Notes: generated by a model from the sequence alone, not told the origin. A stretch of DNA of 64,000 nt from Alphaproteobacteria bacterium (GCA_016869975.1 VGCZ01000010.1:61868-125867); one strand, 5' to 3'. Counted from the stretch's first letter, positions 29,728 to 39,527 are shown. Numbers and translations: made by a program.

Positions 29728-30632
29728 CGTTTATCGGCCAAGGTGCGCCGTGGCCGTGTCGGGCCGCGCCAACCTTCGGGCTTGCGCGGTGGTGGCTCGC
29801 TGTCCTTGGGCGGCTTGCGCCGGCCATAGGCGTGCGGCTTGGCGGTGGGCCGCGCCCAGCCGGGCTTGCGGCCATCGGCCTCGTAGCCCTCGGCGCCCAT
29901 CACCAGATCGACCTGCCGGGCGCTGGCCTCGGCGACCTCGCCCTCGGGCAGCGCCTCGAGGTTGAACGGGCCGTATCCGATGCGGATCAGCCGGTTCACG
30001 ACCAGGCCAAGATGTTCCATCACCCGGCGCACCTCACGATTTTTGCCCTCGCGCAGGGTGACGACGATCCAGTTGTTACTGCGCTGCTGGCGCTCGAGCC
30101 GGGCGCGGATCGGGCCGTAGCGCACGCCGTCGACGGTGACACCCTCGGCGAGCCGGTCGAGCATCGCCTGGTCGACGCGGCCATGGGCACGCACGCGATA
30201 GCGGCGATCGAAGCCGGTCGCCGGCAACTCCATGCGCCGCGCCAGCGCGCCGTCATTGGTCAGCAGCAGCAGGCCTTCCGAGGCGATGTCGAGACGGCCG
30301 ATCGAGACCACGCGGGGCATGTCGTGCGGCAGGTTGTCGAACACCGTCGGCCGCCCCTCGGGATCGCGAGCCGTCACCACCAGGCCGGGTGGCTTGTGGT
30401 ACAGCCAGATGCGTGGGCGCTGTGGCGCCGCCACCGCCTGACCGTCGACCTCGATGCGGCTGGTCGCGGTCACCAGCGTGGCCGGAGTCTCGATGGTCCT
30501 GCCGTCGACCTTCACCCGGCCCTGCTCGATCAGCCGCTCGGCGTCACGGCGCGAGCAGATGCCTGCGCGCGCCAGGCGCTTGGCGATGCGTTCGCCCGCT
30601 GTTGGGGAGGTCTCTTCCATGCGCGGAGACAT
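29724..30632 (-). CDS. rRNA pseudouridine synthase, RluB/RsuA family
   Basis: A 302-residue protein. An S4 RNA-binding domain (about residues 14-60, RIAKRLARAGICSRRDAERLI) precedes the synthase domain with the catalytic Asp in GRLDIASEGLLLLTNDG and the REGKNREVRRVMEHLG motif. A Lys/Arg/Pro-rich tail of about 55 residues follows. It should convert a uridine of 23S rRNA (RluB type). A shorter start at 30620 is possible. The stop overlaps rsmD by 4 bases. Confidence 0.92.
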   Translation of the reverse strand: MSPRMEETSPTAGERIAKRLARAGICSRRDAERLIEQGRVKVDGRTIETPATLVTATSRIEVDGQAVAAPQRPRIWLYHKPPGLVVTARDPEGRPTVFDNLPHDMPRVVSIGRLDIASEGLLLLTNDGALARRMELPATGFDRRYRVRAHGRVDQAMLDRLAEGVTVDGVRYGPIRARLERQQRSNNWIVVTLREGKNREVRRVMEHLGLVVNRLIRIGYGPFNLEALPEGEVAEASARQVDLVMGAEGYEADGRKPGWARPTAKPHAYGRRKPPKDSEPPPRKPEGWRGPTRPRRTLADKR

Positions 30633-30662
30633 ACGCCGCGTCGCCCGCGAAAGCGAGCGTGG

Positions 30663-31376
30663 TCAGCCGCCGCAGGCCTCGATGAAGGCGCGGAAGATGC
30701 GTCGGTCGCCCTCGGAAATGTGGAACTCCGGGTGCCACTGCACGCCCAGGCAGAAGCGGTAGGCCGGCGCTTCGATGCCCTCGATCACCCCATCGGACGA
30801 GCGGGCATTGACCACGATCCCCTTGGGCTCGTCGCGCGCAGCCTGATGATGGGCGCTGTTCACCGCCAGGGTCTCGGTGCCGACGATGGCGTGCAGCTTC
30901 GTGCCCCTGGCCACCGCCACGTCATGGCCGGGCTGGTCGCGCGGGTTGGGTTGCTCGTGCGCCAGCGCGTCCTTGATCGCGTCGGGGATGTGCTGGATCA
31001 GCTTGCCGCCCAGCGCCACGTGCAGCAGCTGCTGGCCGCCGCAGATGCCCAGGATGGGCATGTCGCGTTCGAGCGCGCCTTTGGTCACCGCCATCTCGAA
31101 GGCCGTGCGGCGGTCCTTGGTGACCACGGTGTCATGGCGGTCGCCATCGCCATAGAGCGAGGGATCGACATCGAAGGCGCCGCCGGTCACCACCAGCCCG
31201 TCGATCGTGTCGAGATAGGCGGTGGCGTTCTCCGGCTCGTGCGGCAGGGCGATCGGTAGGCCACCGGCGGCGATCACCGCCGCGCAATAGTTCTGGCGCA
31301 GCGCGTACCAAGGGAACTTGGAGTAGCCGCCGGGCTTTTCGGCGTCGAGGGTGACGCCGATGAGGGGTCGTTTCAT
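30663..31376 (-). CDS. Gamma-glutamyl-GABA hydrolase (PuuD)-like class I glutamine amidotransferase
   Basis: A 237-residue peptidase C26-type enzyme. The nucleophile Cys is in PILGICGGQQLLHVALGG, and the His-Glu pair is in GVQWHPEFH. In E. coli PuuD removes glutamate from gamma-glutamyl-GABA in putrescine breakdown; other members act on related gamma-glutamyl compounds. No other putrescine genes are near, so the substrate is open. The start at 31376 (MKRPLIGVTLD) is preferred to upstream ATGs. Confidence 0.85.
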   Translation of the reverse strand: MKRPLIGVTLDAEKPGGYSKFPWYALRQNYCAAVIAAGGLPIALPHEPENATAYLDTIDGLVVTGGAFDVDPSLYGDGDRHDTVVTKDRRTAFEMAVTKGALERDMPILGICGGQQLLHVALGGKLIQHIPDAIKDALAHEQPNPRDQPGHDVAVARGTKLHAIVGTETLAVNSAHHQAARDEPKGIVVNARSSDGVIEGIEAPAYRFCLGVQWHPEFHISEGDRRIFRAFIEACGG

Positions 31377-31427
31377 GGACGCAAGGATACGCTTGAGCGA
31401 CGCGGCAGTCATGGGCATCTAGCGGCC

Positions 31428-32639
31428 ATGGCCACACACCCCAAGCCCGGGCTCAAGCGCCGGGCGCCCGTGGATCCGGCCCTGATCCGAGAGGAGATCC
31501 GGGCGGAGGCGCTGCGCATGGGCTTCGCCGCCGTGGGCTTCGCCGCTGCCGCGGCGCCGGCGCCGCAGCGGCAGCGTCTGGCGAGCTTTGTCGAGTTGGA
31601 GCGGCATGGCGGTATGGGGTGGCTGGGCGAGGACCTTGATCGTCGCGCCGACCCCGCGCGGCTGTGGCCCGGTGCGCGGACCCTGATCTCGCTGGGGCTG
31701 AGCTATGCGCCGGAGGACGACCCGCTGGCGGCGCTGGCCGATCGGTCGCGGCCGGCGATCTCCGTCTATGCCCGCGGTCGCGACTACCACCTGGTGCTGA
31801 AGAGCCGGCTCAAGGCGCTGGGCCTGTGGATGTGGAACCGCTGGGGGCGCGACCTCAAGGTGTTCGTCGACACCGCGCCGTTGATGGAGAAGCCGGCGGC
31901 GATGCGTGCCGGGCTCGGCTGGCAGGGCAAGCACACCAACCTGGTGTCGCGTCAGCACGGCTCGTGGCTGTTCCTGGGCGAGATCCTGAGCGAGCTGGCG
32001 TTGCCGCCGGACGAGCCAGAGGTCGACCACTGCGGTACCTGCCGCGCCTGCCTCGACATCTGCCCGACCGACGCCTTTCCCGCGCCGGGCCAGCTCGACG
32101 CGCGGCGATGCATCTCCTATCTCACCATCGAGCACGTCGGGCCGATCGCGCGCGAGTTCCGCGCCGCCATGGGTAATCGCATCTATGGCTGCGACGACTG
32201 CCTCGCCATCTGTCCATGGAACAAGTTCGCCCAGGCCGCCCACGAAGCGGCGTTCGCGCCACGCGCGGCGCTGACCGGCGCGACCCTCGCCGAACTCGCG
32301 GCCATCGACGACGCGACGTTCCGCGCGCGCTTCAGCGGCTCGGCGATCAAGCGCATGGGCCACGAGCGCTTCGTGCGCAACATCGCCATCGCGCTGGGCA
32401 ACGGCGACGGCGGCGAGCACGCGATCGCAGCGGTGATCCGTCTGCTCGACGATCGCAGCGCGACGATCCGCGGTGTCGCCGTCTGGGCGCTGGCGCGGCT
32501 GTCGCCCGGGCGCTTCGAGGCTGAGAGATCGTCGCGACTGGCTGCGGAGGCCGACGAGTCAGTGCGCGCGGAATGGGCTTTTGGCTCCCTTTCCCCGCAG
32601 GCGGCGAGGGGGAAGACAGAAGCTACTCCGTTGGCGTGA
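31428..32639 (+). CDS. queG: Epoxyqueuosine reductase
   Basis: A 403-residue cobalamin-dependent iron-sulfur enzyme that makes queuosine from epoxyqueuosine in tRNA. Visible are the catalytic Asp148 in VFVDTAPLMEK, two ferredoxin-like clusters (C202, C205, C208, C212 and C255, C258, C262) and a C-terminal HEAT-like helical part (residues 300-380). The last 17 bases overlap the end of the convergent M16 gene. It completes the late part of the pathway served by queF, queA and tgt nearby. Confidence 0.95.
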   Translation: MATHPKPGLKRRAPVDPALIREEIRAEALRMGFAAVGFAAAAAPAPQRQRLASFVELERHGGMGWLGEDLDRRADPARLWPGARTLISLGLSYAPEDDPLAALADRSRPAISVYARGRDYHLVLKSRLKALGLWMWNRWGRDLKVFVDTAPLMEKPAAMRAGLGWQGKHTNLVSRQHGSWLFLGEILSELALPPDEPEVDHCGTCRACLDICPTDAFPAPGQLDARRCISYLTIEHVGPIAREFRAAMGNRIYGCDDCLAICPWNKFAQAAHEAAFAPRAALTGATLAELAAIDDATFRARFSGSAIKRMGHERFVRNIAIALGNGDGGEHAIAAVIRLLDDRSATIRGVAVWALARLSPGRFEAERSSRLAAEADESVRAEWAFGSLSPQAARGKTEATPLA

Positions 32640-33960
32640 GGCCGACCGGCTGGCCGACGACGACGATGGTTAGCGCGTCCTCGCGCAGCAGGCGGCGGGC
32701 GGCGCGGCGCACGTCTTCAGCCGTTACCCGCTCCAGCAGTTCCTTGCGCCGGCCCAGGTGGTCGGGGGATAGGCCGTCGACCTGCATCTGATGCAGCAGG
32801 CCGGCGATCGAGGCGGTCGAGTCGAGCGTCAGCGCCAGCGAGCCGACGAGAAACTGCTTGGCCTCGGTCAGCTCGCGCTCGGTGACACCATCTTGGGCCA
32901 TCAAGGTGAACTGGGCGCGGATGATCGCGATCGATTCCGCGACGCGCTCGTTCATGGTCGCTACCGAGGCGGTGAACAGGCCGCCCTTGGCGTAATAGGA
33001 GAGTCGCGAGGAGGCGCCGTAGGCCAGGCCGCGCCGGTCGCGCACCTCGTTCATCAGCCGTGAACTGAAGCCGCCGCCACCCAGCACGTAGTTCATCACG
33101 GTCGCGGCATACCAGTCGGGATCGTCGCGCTTGATGCCGGGCAGCGACATCAGCGCCAGGCTCTGAGGTATCGCGCGCTGCACCACCAGGAGACGCCCGC
33201 CGGGCTTGGGTGGCTGTGGCGCCCAGGTTGGCGCTTCGGGCAACGGGCCTCCCGATGGCAGCGCGCCGAAGGCGCGGTCCAGCAGCGGGCCGATCTCCTG
33301 GGCGTTGGTGTCGCCGACCACGGCCACGATCAAATTGTTGCGCGTGAGTTGGCGCGCGGCCAGGGCCTTGAGGTCTTCGAGCGTGATGGCCGCAACGCTC
33401 GCGGCGGTGCCGCTGACCTGGCGGCCATAGGGATGCTCGCCGAAAGTGGCGCGATTGAGCGCGCGCGCGGCGATCGAGCTTGGTTGTTCTTCGCCGCGAC
33501 GCAAGCCGGCGATGGTCGCGCGCCGCAGGCGCTCGAGCGCCTCGGCGTCGAAGCGCGGCTCGGTGAGCGCCAGGCGCAACAGATCGACCGACTGGGTACG
33601 TGCGTCGCGCAGCATGCGCAGCGAGCCGCCGAAACGCTCGGCGCCGGCCCAGAAACCCAGGCGGGCCGCGGCGTCGTCCTGCAGGGTCTTGAAGGCCGCG
33701 GCGTCGTGTGGACCGGCGCCCTGGTCGAGCACGCTCGCCAGCAGCGAGGTGGCGCCTTCCTTGCCGACGGGGTCGAGTACCGCGCCACCGGCCATCGAGA
33801 AGTTGATCGAGATGATCGGGACGGTGGAGTCCTGGACCAGCCAGTAGCGAACACCACCGGGGCTCGTCAGCGGCTTGATGTCGATGGCCTGCGCCGTGGA
33901 CGCGGGCAGTGCGACGATGATGGCCAGCAGCCAGGCCAGCGGGCGAACGAAGCTGATCAT
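32623..33960 (-). CDS. M16-family peptidase homologue without catalytic motif (partner subunit)
   Basis: A 445-residue protein with a signal peptide (ending STAQA) and the M16 fold (RNNLIVAVVGDT, VMNYVLGGGGFSSRLMNEVRDRRGLAYG). At the place of the zinc motif H-x-x-E-H there is GATSLLASVLDQG, so it cannot bind the catalytic zinc. In related two-gene systems the second protein is the non-catalytic half of a heterodimer, with the R/Y residues for substrate contact (RRGLAYG) kept. It begins 1 base inside the end of the upstream M16 gene (TGATG), so they are translationally coupled. Confidence 0.88.
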   Translation of the reverse strand: MISFVRPLAWLLAIIVALPASTAQAIDIKPLTSPGGVRYWLVQDSTVPIISINFSMAGGAVLDPVGKEGATSLLASVLDQGAGPHDAAAFKTLQDDAAARLGFWAGAERFGGSLRMLRDARTQSVDLLRLALTEPRFDAEALERLRRATIAGLRRGEEQPSSIAARALNRATFGEHPYGRQVSGTAASVAAITLEDLKALAARQLTRNNLIVAVVGDTNAQEIGPLLDRAFGALPSGGPLPEAPTWAPQPPKPGGRLLVVQRAIPQSLALMSLPGIKRDDPDWYAATVMNYVLGGGGFSSRLMNEVRDRRGLAYGASSRLSYYAKGGLFTASVATMNERVAESIAIIRAQFTLMAQDGVTERELTEAKQFLVGSLALTLDSTASIAGLLHQMQVDGLSPDHLGRRKELLERVTAEDVRRAARRLLREDALTIVVVGQPVGLTPTE

Positions 33961-35324
33961 CAGGTTTCCGCCGGCAGAAGGTGCGACGTGACGGCACGCG
34001 CGGGCACCAAGACGGCGCGGGCGGCAGCCTCGATCTCTGCGGCGGTGACCGCCGCGATGCGTTCCGGCCAGGCTATGACGTCGGCCACGGTGCGGCCGGT
34101 GGTCAGCGCTTGCCCGAAGATGTGCGGGCCGCTCGCCAGCGAGTCGCGGGCGTAGACCACGGAGGCGAGCATGCGGCGCTTGGCGCGCGTGATCTCCTCC
34201 TCGGTGACGCCGCCCTGCAGGAAGCGGTCGACCTCCTCCATCACCGCCGCCTCGACCTTGGCGATGTCGCCCTGCGGTGCGGGTGTGGCGCCGAAGCCGA
34301 AGCTTGACAGGCCCAACGCGCCGGCGGAGTAGCCGGCGTTGGCGCTGACAGCGATCTTCTTGTCGACCACCAGCGAGCGGTACAGCCGGGAGATCTGGCT
34401 GCCGCCGAGGATCTGCGCCGCGACCTGGAGCGCGAAAGCATGGCGCGTCTCGCCCATGCGATAGGACGGCGCGAGGAAATCGCGGCCCCATTGCGGCTGG
34501 CGCACCCGCTGGTCGCGGCGCACCACCAAACGCGGTAGCTCGCCGTGCTGGGCCGACCGCGTGCGTGGCGCCACGTCGCGCCGCGCGATCGGCCCGTAGT
34601 GCTTCTCGGCCAGGCGACGCACGGTCTCGACGGAAGTGTCGCCGGCGACGATCAGGATGGCGTTGTTGGGCGCGTAGAAGCGGCGATAGAAGGCGATCGC
34701 CTCGGGCACGCCCAGCTTCCTGATCTCGTCCGGCCATCCGGAAACCGGGATGCCGTAGCCGCGCCGGCCGAACATCGCCTCGCGCGCCGCCTCGTCGAGC
34801 AGGGCGGCGGGCGAGTTCTCGATGCGCGAGCGACGCTCCTCGAGCACTACGTCGCGTTCGGGGACGACTTCCTTTTCCGTCAGCACGAGGTTGGTCATGC
34901 GGTCGGCTTCCATCTCCATGACCATCTCGAGTCGGTCGCTGGCGACGATCTGGTGGTAGCCGGTGTAGTCGTGCGAGGTGAAAGCGTTGTCGCGGCCACC
35001 CGAGCGCGCGACGATCTTGGAGAACTCGCCCGGCGGGACGGTGGGCGTGCCCTTGAACATCAGGTGCTCGAGGAAATGCGCGATACCGGACTGGCCCTCC
35101 GGCTCGTCGGCGCCGCCGACCTCGTACCACACCATGTGCAGCACGACGGGCGCGCGCGCCGACGGCAGCACCACCCCCCGCAGGCCGTTGGCCAGCGAGA
35201 AGGTCTCGACGCCGAAGCGGCCGGGTAGCGGCAAGGTGATGGCGCCTTGCGCCGAAGCGATACGCGGCGCGGCGATGGCGCCCGCCGCGAGCAAGCCGCT
35301 GAGCGCGGTCCGTCGGGTGATCAT
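33960..35324 (-). CDS. M16-family zinc peptidase, catalytic subunit
   Basis: A 454-residue envelope peptidase. A signal peptide with a twin-arginine-like TRRTALSG start precedes the processing-peptidase domain. The H-x-x-E-H zinc motif is in SGIAHFLEHLMFKGT, with the third ligand Glu in ERDVVLEERRSRIEN. It probably degrades short peptides in the periplasm together with the non-catalytic homologue encoded next. The pair follows the DUF3035 lipoprotein, lspA and ileS genes. Confidence 0.92.
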   Translation of the reverse strand: MITRRTALSGLLAAGAIAAPRIASAQGAITLPLPGRFGVETFSLANGLRGVVLPSARAPVVLHMVWYEVGGADEPEGQSGIAHFLEHLMFKGTPTVPPGEFSKIVARSGGRDNAFTSHDYTGYHQIVASDRLEMVMEMEADRMTNLVLTEKEVVPERDVVLEERRSRIENSPAALLDEAAREAMFGRRGYGIPVSGWPDEIRKLGVPEAIAFYRRFYAPNNAILIVAGDTSVETVRRLAEKHYGPIARRDVAPRTRSAQHGELPRLVVRRDQRVRQPQWGRDFLAPSYRMGETRHAFALQVAAQILGGSQISRLYRSLVVDKKIAVSANAGYSAGALGLSSFGFGATPAPQGDIAKVEAAVMEEVDRFLQGGVTEEEITRAKRRMLASVVYARDSLASGPHIFGQALTTGRTVADVIAWPERIAAVTAAEIEAAARAVLVPARAVTSHLLPAET

Positions 35325-35534
35325 GCGGCCAGTCTACCCGCTAGGACGTGGCAGCGTCATGGCGAAGTCTGCGACGGATGGCCCGCCGCGCTGGCTCTTG
35401 CCGCCGCGTTGGTCGAAATGACATGGTTTGATGGAGTTGCGAGGGGCTGCGCGACGCGCGTAGCGGGGCGCGGCGTGACGGCCCCGCTTGGCTTTTCCTC
35501 GCCGATTCGATGCGCGTAGCGGCGGAAATTGACT

Positions 35535-36119
35535 TCAGAAGATTCCCTCGAAGATGCCGCGCTTGCGCCGCTCGATCTGCGGCGTGGCGCCGCCCGGGTC
35601 GGCGCCCTGGGCCTGGGCCGCGCGCAGCCGGGCCTGCTCGCGCACCGGGTCGAGGATCACACCTGGCGGCGGCTTGTCCTGCCAGAAGATCAGCGCGTCG
35701 ATAAGGGAACGGTCGCTCTCGGCCAGGATGCGGCTCTCGCGGTTCAGCTGGGTGCGGATGTCGTCACCGCCGGCCCCGCCGGCGCTGGCACGGGCCAGCA
35801 GCTGCGATTCCGCGGCGCTGCCGGTCGCGGTGACCGGCGCCGCGGCGGGGCGGGCGCCAGCGCGCCCGGTGGCCGCTGGCGCCGGCGTCAGCACGGCGCG
35901 GGCCTGGGCCTGCGGCGTCTGGTCGCCCGGGCGCGGCGCGCCGGGCCGAGGCGGCCGCAGGTCGGCGTTGGGCGGCATGGTCAGCGGGGTGTGCGACACC
36001 ACTTTGAATTCGTCCGGCGACACCTTCTTGGCGCCGCCGATGCTCTCCAACGCGCCGCACGCGCCGAGCGTGACCGTGGCGCCAGTCAGGGCGAGCACCT
36101 TCAGGATCCGTCCCATCAT
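35535..36119 (-). CDS. DUF3035 lipoprotein
   Basis: A 194-residue protein with a lipobox TLGAC near residue 20. The family signature follows the anchor: SPDEFKVVSHTPLTMPPNADLRPPRPG. The rest is Ala/Pro/Gln-rich with a conserved-looking end (FWQDKPPPGVILDPVREQARLRAAQ). The function is unknown; the family is restricted to alphaproteobacteria and is usually found between lspA and M16 peptidases, as here. The 210 bases after it hold no gene. Confidence 0.85.
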   Translation of the reverse strand: MMGRILKVLALTGATVTLGACGALESIGGAKKVSPDEFKVVSHTPLTMPPNADLRPPRPGAPRPGDQTPQAQARAVLTPAPAATGRAGARPAAAPVTATGSAAESQLLARASAGGAGGDDIRTQLNRESRILAESDRSLIDALIFWQDKPPPGVILDPVREQARLRAAQAQGADPGGATPQIERRKRGIFEGIF

Positions 36120-36138
36120 TCCCGTCCTCGTTCGACCG

Positions 36139-36657
36139 TCATCGCCGTTCTTTCGAGGCGCCCGGCATCAGGGATTCGGCGAGCAACGCCAGCACCCCGA
36201 CGACGATCGCCGCGTCGGCGACGTTGAACGCCGGCCAATGCCAGCGCCCGATGTAGAAGTCGGCGAAATCGAACACCGCGCCCCAGCGGGCGCGGTCGAT
36301 AACATTGCCGATGGCCCCGCCGATGACAAGGCCGATGGCCCAGGCAGTCCAGCGGCTGCGCGCCGCACGCAGCCAGAAGAATAGCGCGACGCAGATGGCG
36401 ACCGCGACGGCCGACAGCGCCCAGGGCGGCAGCGCCCCGGCGCCGCCGAGCATGCCAAAGCTGATACCGCGGTTCCACACCATCACCAGGTTGAAGAAAC
36501 CCGGGATCACCTCGATGACCGGCTGCTTCAGCAGCATGTCCTGCAGCAGCCATTTGCTGGCCTGGTCGGCGACAATGATGACCACCGCCAGGACCAGGCC
36601 GGCCCGCACCAGCGGCGGCACCCCGATCGGCGGACCCGGCGGCCGCGGATCGGTCAT
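36139..36657 (-). CDS. lspA: Lipoprotein signal peptidase (signal peptidase II)
   Basis: A 172-residue inner-membrane aspartyl protease that removes signal peptides from prolipoproteins. Four membrane segments are visible, and the catalytic Asp pair is D121 (GNVIDRARWG) and D148 (FNVADAAIV). The start at 36657 overlaps the ileS stop (ATGA); longer frames upstream lie inside ileS. Its substrates in this window include several lipoproteins with clear lipoboxes. Confidence 0.95.
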   Translation of the reverse strand: MTDPRPPGPPIGVPPLVRAGLVLAVVIIVADQASKWLLQDMLLKQPVIEVIPGFFNLVMVWNRGISFGMLGGAGALPPWALSAVAVAICVALFFWLRAARSRWTAWAIGLVIGGAIGNVIDRARWGAVFDFADFYIGRWHWPAFNVADAAIVVGVLALLAESLMPGASKERR

Positions 36658-39527
36658 TGCGCCGCCTGGGGCAGCCTGGCGACCGCCGACTCGCAGCGCA
36701 GGCACAGCGTCGGGTGCGCCTTGGATCGGCCGACCTCGGGCAGGACCTGCCAGCAGCGGGCGCACTTCTCGCCGGCGGCCTTGCCAGGCACCACGCCGAC
36801 ACCCGGCACGTCCGGCAGGGTGAAGGCGCCAGCCGGCGGCTCGCTCTCGATCAGCGTGGCGTCGGAGACGATGCAGATCTCCGCGAGGTCGAGCCCGGCC
36901 AGCGCGGCGACATAGTCGCGGGTGGCGTACACGGTTGGCGCCGCCTGCAGCGAGGAGCCGATGCGCTTCTGATTGCGCTCGATCTCCAGCGCGCCGGTCA
37001 CGACGCGGCGCAGCGCGCGCACGCTACGCCACTTCTCGCCCAGCGCCTCGTCGCGCCACTCGGCCGGGATCTTCGGATAGGTCCGCAGATGCACCGACTC
37101 TTCCCGTCCGTCGGTCGTCGCGCTGGGCCGCGCCAGCCACGCCTCCTCGGCCGTGAAGCAGGCGAAGGGCGCCAGCCAGGCGGTGATGAAGGAGAACAGC
37201 TCGTGCAGCACCGTGCGCGCCGCGCGCCGGCGCGGCGAATCGGGGGCGTCGCAGTAGATCGCGTCCTTGCGGATGTCGAAGTAAAGCGCCGACAGATCGA
37301 CGGCGCAGAAATTGTGCAGCGACGTCGAGATCAGGTGGAAGTCGAAATCATCGACGGCCTGGCGGAACTCGGCGTCGAGCTCGGCCATGCGGTGCAGCAC
37401 CCAGCGCTCGAGCTCCGGCATGTCCTTGGCGGCGACGCGCTCGGCGTCGCCGAAGCCACTGAGATTGCCCAGCAGGTAGCGTAGCGTATTGCGCAAGCGA
37501 CGATACGCGTCGGCGTGGGCCTTCAGGATCTCCGGCCCGATGCGCAGATCCTCGGAGTAGTCCGAGCCGACCACCCACAGGCGGAGGATATCGGCGCCGT
37601 TCTGGTCGCAGACCTCCTGCGGCGCTGTGATGTTGCCCAGCGACTTGGACATTTTGCGGCCCTGCTCGTCGAGCACGAAGCCGTGCGTCAGCACCGCCTC
37701 GTAGGGCGCGCGCCCGCGCGTACCGCAGCTCTCCAGCAGCGAAGAATGGAACCAGCCGCGATGCTGGTCGGAGCCTTCGAGATACAGCGAGGCCGGCCAC
37801 TTCAGCTCAGGCCGTCCTTCGAGCGTGAAGGCGTGCGTCGAGCCTGAATCGAACCAGACATCGAGGATATCCATGACCGGTTCGTACTGAGCCGGATCGT
37901 AGTCCGGCGCCAGGAAACGAAGCGGGTTCTCGAACCAGGCGTCGGCGCCCCGCTCGCGGAAGGCCGCGACGATGCGGTCCATCACCTTCTGATCGCGCAG
38001 CGGCTCGCCGGTTTCCTTGCTGACGAAGACGGCGATCGGCACGCCCCAGGCGCGCTGCCGCGAGACGCACCAATCCGGCCGCTGCTCGATCATCGAGCGA
38101 AGCCGGGTCTGGCCGGCCGGCGGTACGAAGCGCGTGTCGTCGATCGCCTTGAGCGAGACCTCACGCAGCGTGCCGGGGATGCCGTCGATCTTGCCGTCCA
38201 TGGCGATGAACCATTGCGGCGTGCAGCGGAAGATCACCGGCGCCTTCGAGCGCCAGGAATGCGGATAGGAATGCGTCAACGAGCCCTTGGTCAGCAACGC
38301 GCCGGCCTCGACCAGGCGCGCGATCACCGCGCCGTTGGCGTCACCCGGCGCGCCAAGGTCGGTGTAGACGCGCTTGCCGGCGAACAGCGCCACGCGCGGA
38401 TAGTAGCGACCGTCGTCGGCGACATAGTCTTCGGCGGCGATGCCGTGCTTGCGGCCGAGCTCGAAGTCGTCCGCGCCATGGCTGGGCGCGATGTGCACTA
38501 CGCCGGTGCCGGCGTCGGTGGTGACGAAGTCGCCGACGAAGACCTCTGAATCCCGGCCGTAGAACGGATCGAGCGCCGCCAGCGGATGGGCACAGGTCGT
38601 GCCGACGAGGTCGCTGCCCTTGAGCGTCGCGATCTGCGAGAGAGCGGTGATCTTGGCCGCGGCCGTGACGGCGTCCTTCAGCGCCGCGGCGAAGACCAGC
38701 TTCTCGCCGACCTTGGCGCCCGAGCCTTCGGCGCAGGAGTCGACGACGTAGACCGCGTAGTCCATGTCGGCGCCGACGGCGAGCGCGCGGTTGGCCGGCA
38801 GGGTCCAGGGCGTCGTCGTCCAGATCAGGATCGCGGCACCCGCGAGCTCGGGCCGCGACGCTTTGCGCACCGGGAAACGCGCATGCACGGTCACCGACTT
38901 GTGGTCGTGATACTCGACTTCGGCCTCGGCGAGCGCGGTCTTCTCGACCACCGACCACATCACCGGCTTGGCGCCCTTGTAGAGGCCGCCATTCATCAGG
39001 AACTTGCCCAACTCCCCGACGATCACCGCCTCGGCCTCGAAGTCCATGGTCGAGTAGGGGTTGTCCCAGTCGCCGACCACGCCCAGCCGCTTGAACTCGG
39101 TGCGTTGCGCGTCGATCCAGTGCTCAGCGAAGGCCCGACATTGCTGGCGGAATTCGTTGATCGGGACCTGATCCTTGTCCTTGTTCTTGAGCCGGTATTC
39201 CTCCTCGATCTTCCACTCGATCGGCAGGCCGTGGCAGTCCCATCCCGGGACGTAGTGGCTGTCCTTGCCCAGCATCTGCTGGCTGCGGGTCACCACGTCC
39301 TTGAGGATCTTGTTCAGCGCGTGCCCGATATGGAGGTTGCCGTTGGCGTAGGGCGGGCCGTCGTGGAGGATGAACTTCTCGCGACCCTCGCTCTGTGCCC
39401 GCAGGCGCTCGAACAGGCCGAGCTTGGCCCAGAATGCCAGCAGCTCCGGCTCCTTCTTGGGCAGGCCGGCGCGCATGGGGAAGTCGGTTTCGGGCAGGAA
39501 GACGGTGGAACGGTAGTCGGCGGTCAA
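36654..39527 (-). CDS. ileS: Isoleucyl-tRNA synthetase
   Basis: A 957-residue class I synthetase. The HIGH motif is in GNLHIGHALNKILKD, KMSKS in GRKMSKSLGN, the editing domain has WTTTPWTLPANRAL and GTGVVHIAPSHGADD, and a C-terminal zinc finger is present (CARCWQVLP with LCLRCE). The length and zinc finger fit bacterial type-1 IleRS. The 285 bases upstream show no gene but hold a strong hairpin near 39764-39796. Confidence 0.97.
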   Translation of the reverse strand: MTADYRSTVFLPETDFPMRAGLPKKEPELLAFWAKLGLFERLRAQSEGREKFILHDGPPYANGNLHIGHALNKILKDVVTRSQQMLGKDSHYVPGWDCHGLPIEWKIEEEYRLKNKDKDQVPINEFRQQCRAFAEHWIDAQRTEFKRLGVVGDWDNPYSTMDFEAEAVIVGELGKFLMNGGLYKGAKPVMWSVVEKTALAEAEVEYHDHKSVTVHARFPVRKASRPELAGAAILIWTTTPWTLPANRALAVGADMDYAVYVVDSCAEGSGAKVGEKLVFAAALKDAVTAAAKITALSQIATLKGSDLVGTTCAHPLAALDPFYGRDSEVFVGDFVTTDAGTGVVHIAPSHGADDFELGRKHGIAAEDYVADDGRYYPRVALFAGKRVYTDLGAPGDANGAVIARLVEAGALLTKGSLTHSYPHSWRSKAPVIFRCTPQWFIAMDGKIDGIPGTLREVSLKAIDDTRFVPPAGQTRLRSMIEQRPDWCVSRQRAWGVPIAVFVSKETGEPLRDQKVMDRIVAAFRERGADAWFENPLRFLAPDYDPAQYEPVMDILDVWFDSGSTHAFTLEGRPELKWPASLYLEGSDQHRGWFHSSLLESCGTRGRAPYEAVLTHGFVLDEQGRKMSKSLGNITAPQEVCDQNGADILRLWVVGSDYSEDLRIGPEILKAHADAYRRLRNTLRYLLGNLSGFGDAERVAAKDMPELERWVLHRMAELDAEFRQAVDDFDFHLISTSLHNFCAVDLSALYFDIRKDAIYCDAPDSPRRRAARTVLHELFSFITAWLAPFACFTAEEAWLARPSATTDGREESVHLRTYPKIPAEWRDEALGEKWRSVRALRRVVTGALEIERNQKRIGSSLQAAPTVYATRDYVAALAGLDLAEICIVSDATLIESEPPAGAFTLPDVPGVGVVPGKAAGEKCARCWQVLPEVGRSKAHPTLCLRCESAVARLPQAAQ

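Noticed and set aside
35463..35487. Hairpin GCGGGGC/GCCCCGC followed by TTGGCTTTT as a terminator
   Set aside because: The T-rich side is on the plus strand, but the genes on both sides run on the minus strand, so it has no transcript to stop. It is noted only as a GC-rich repeat.
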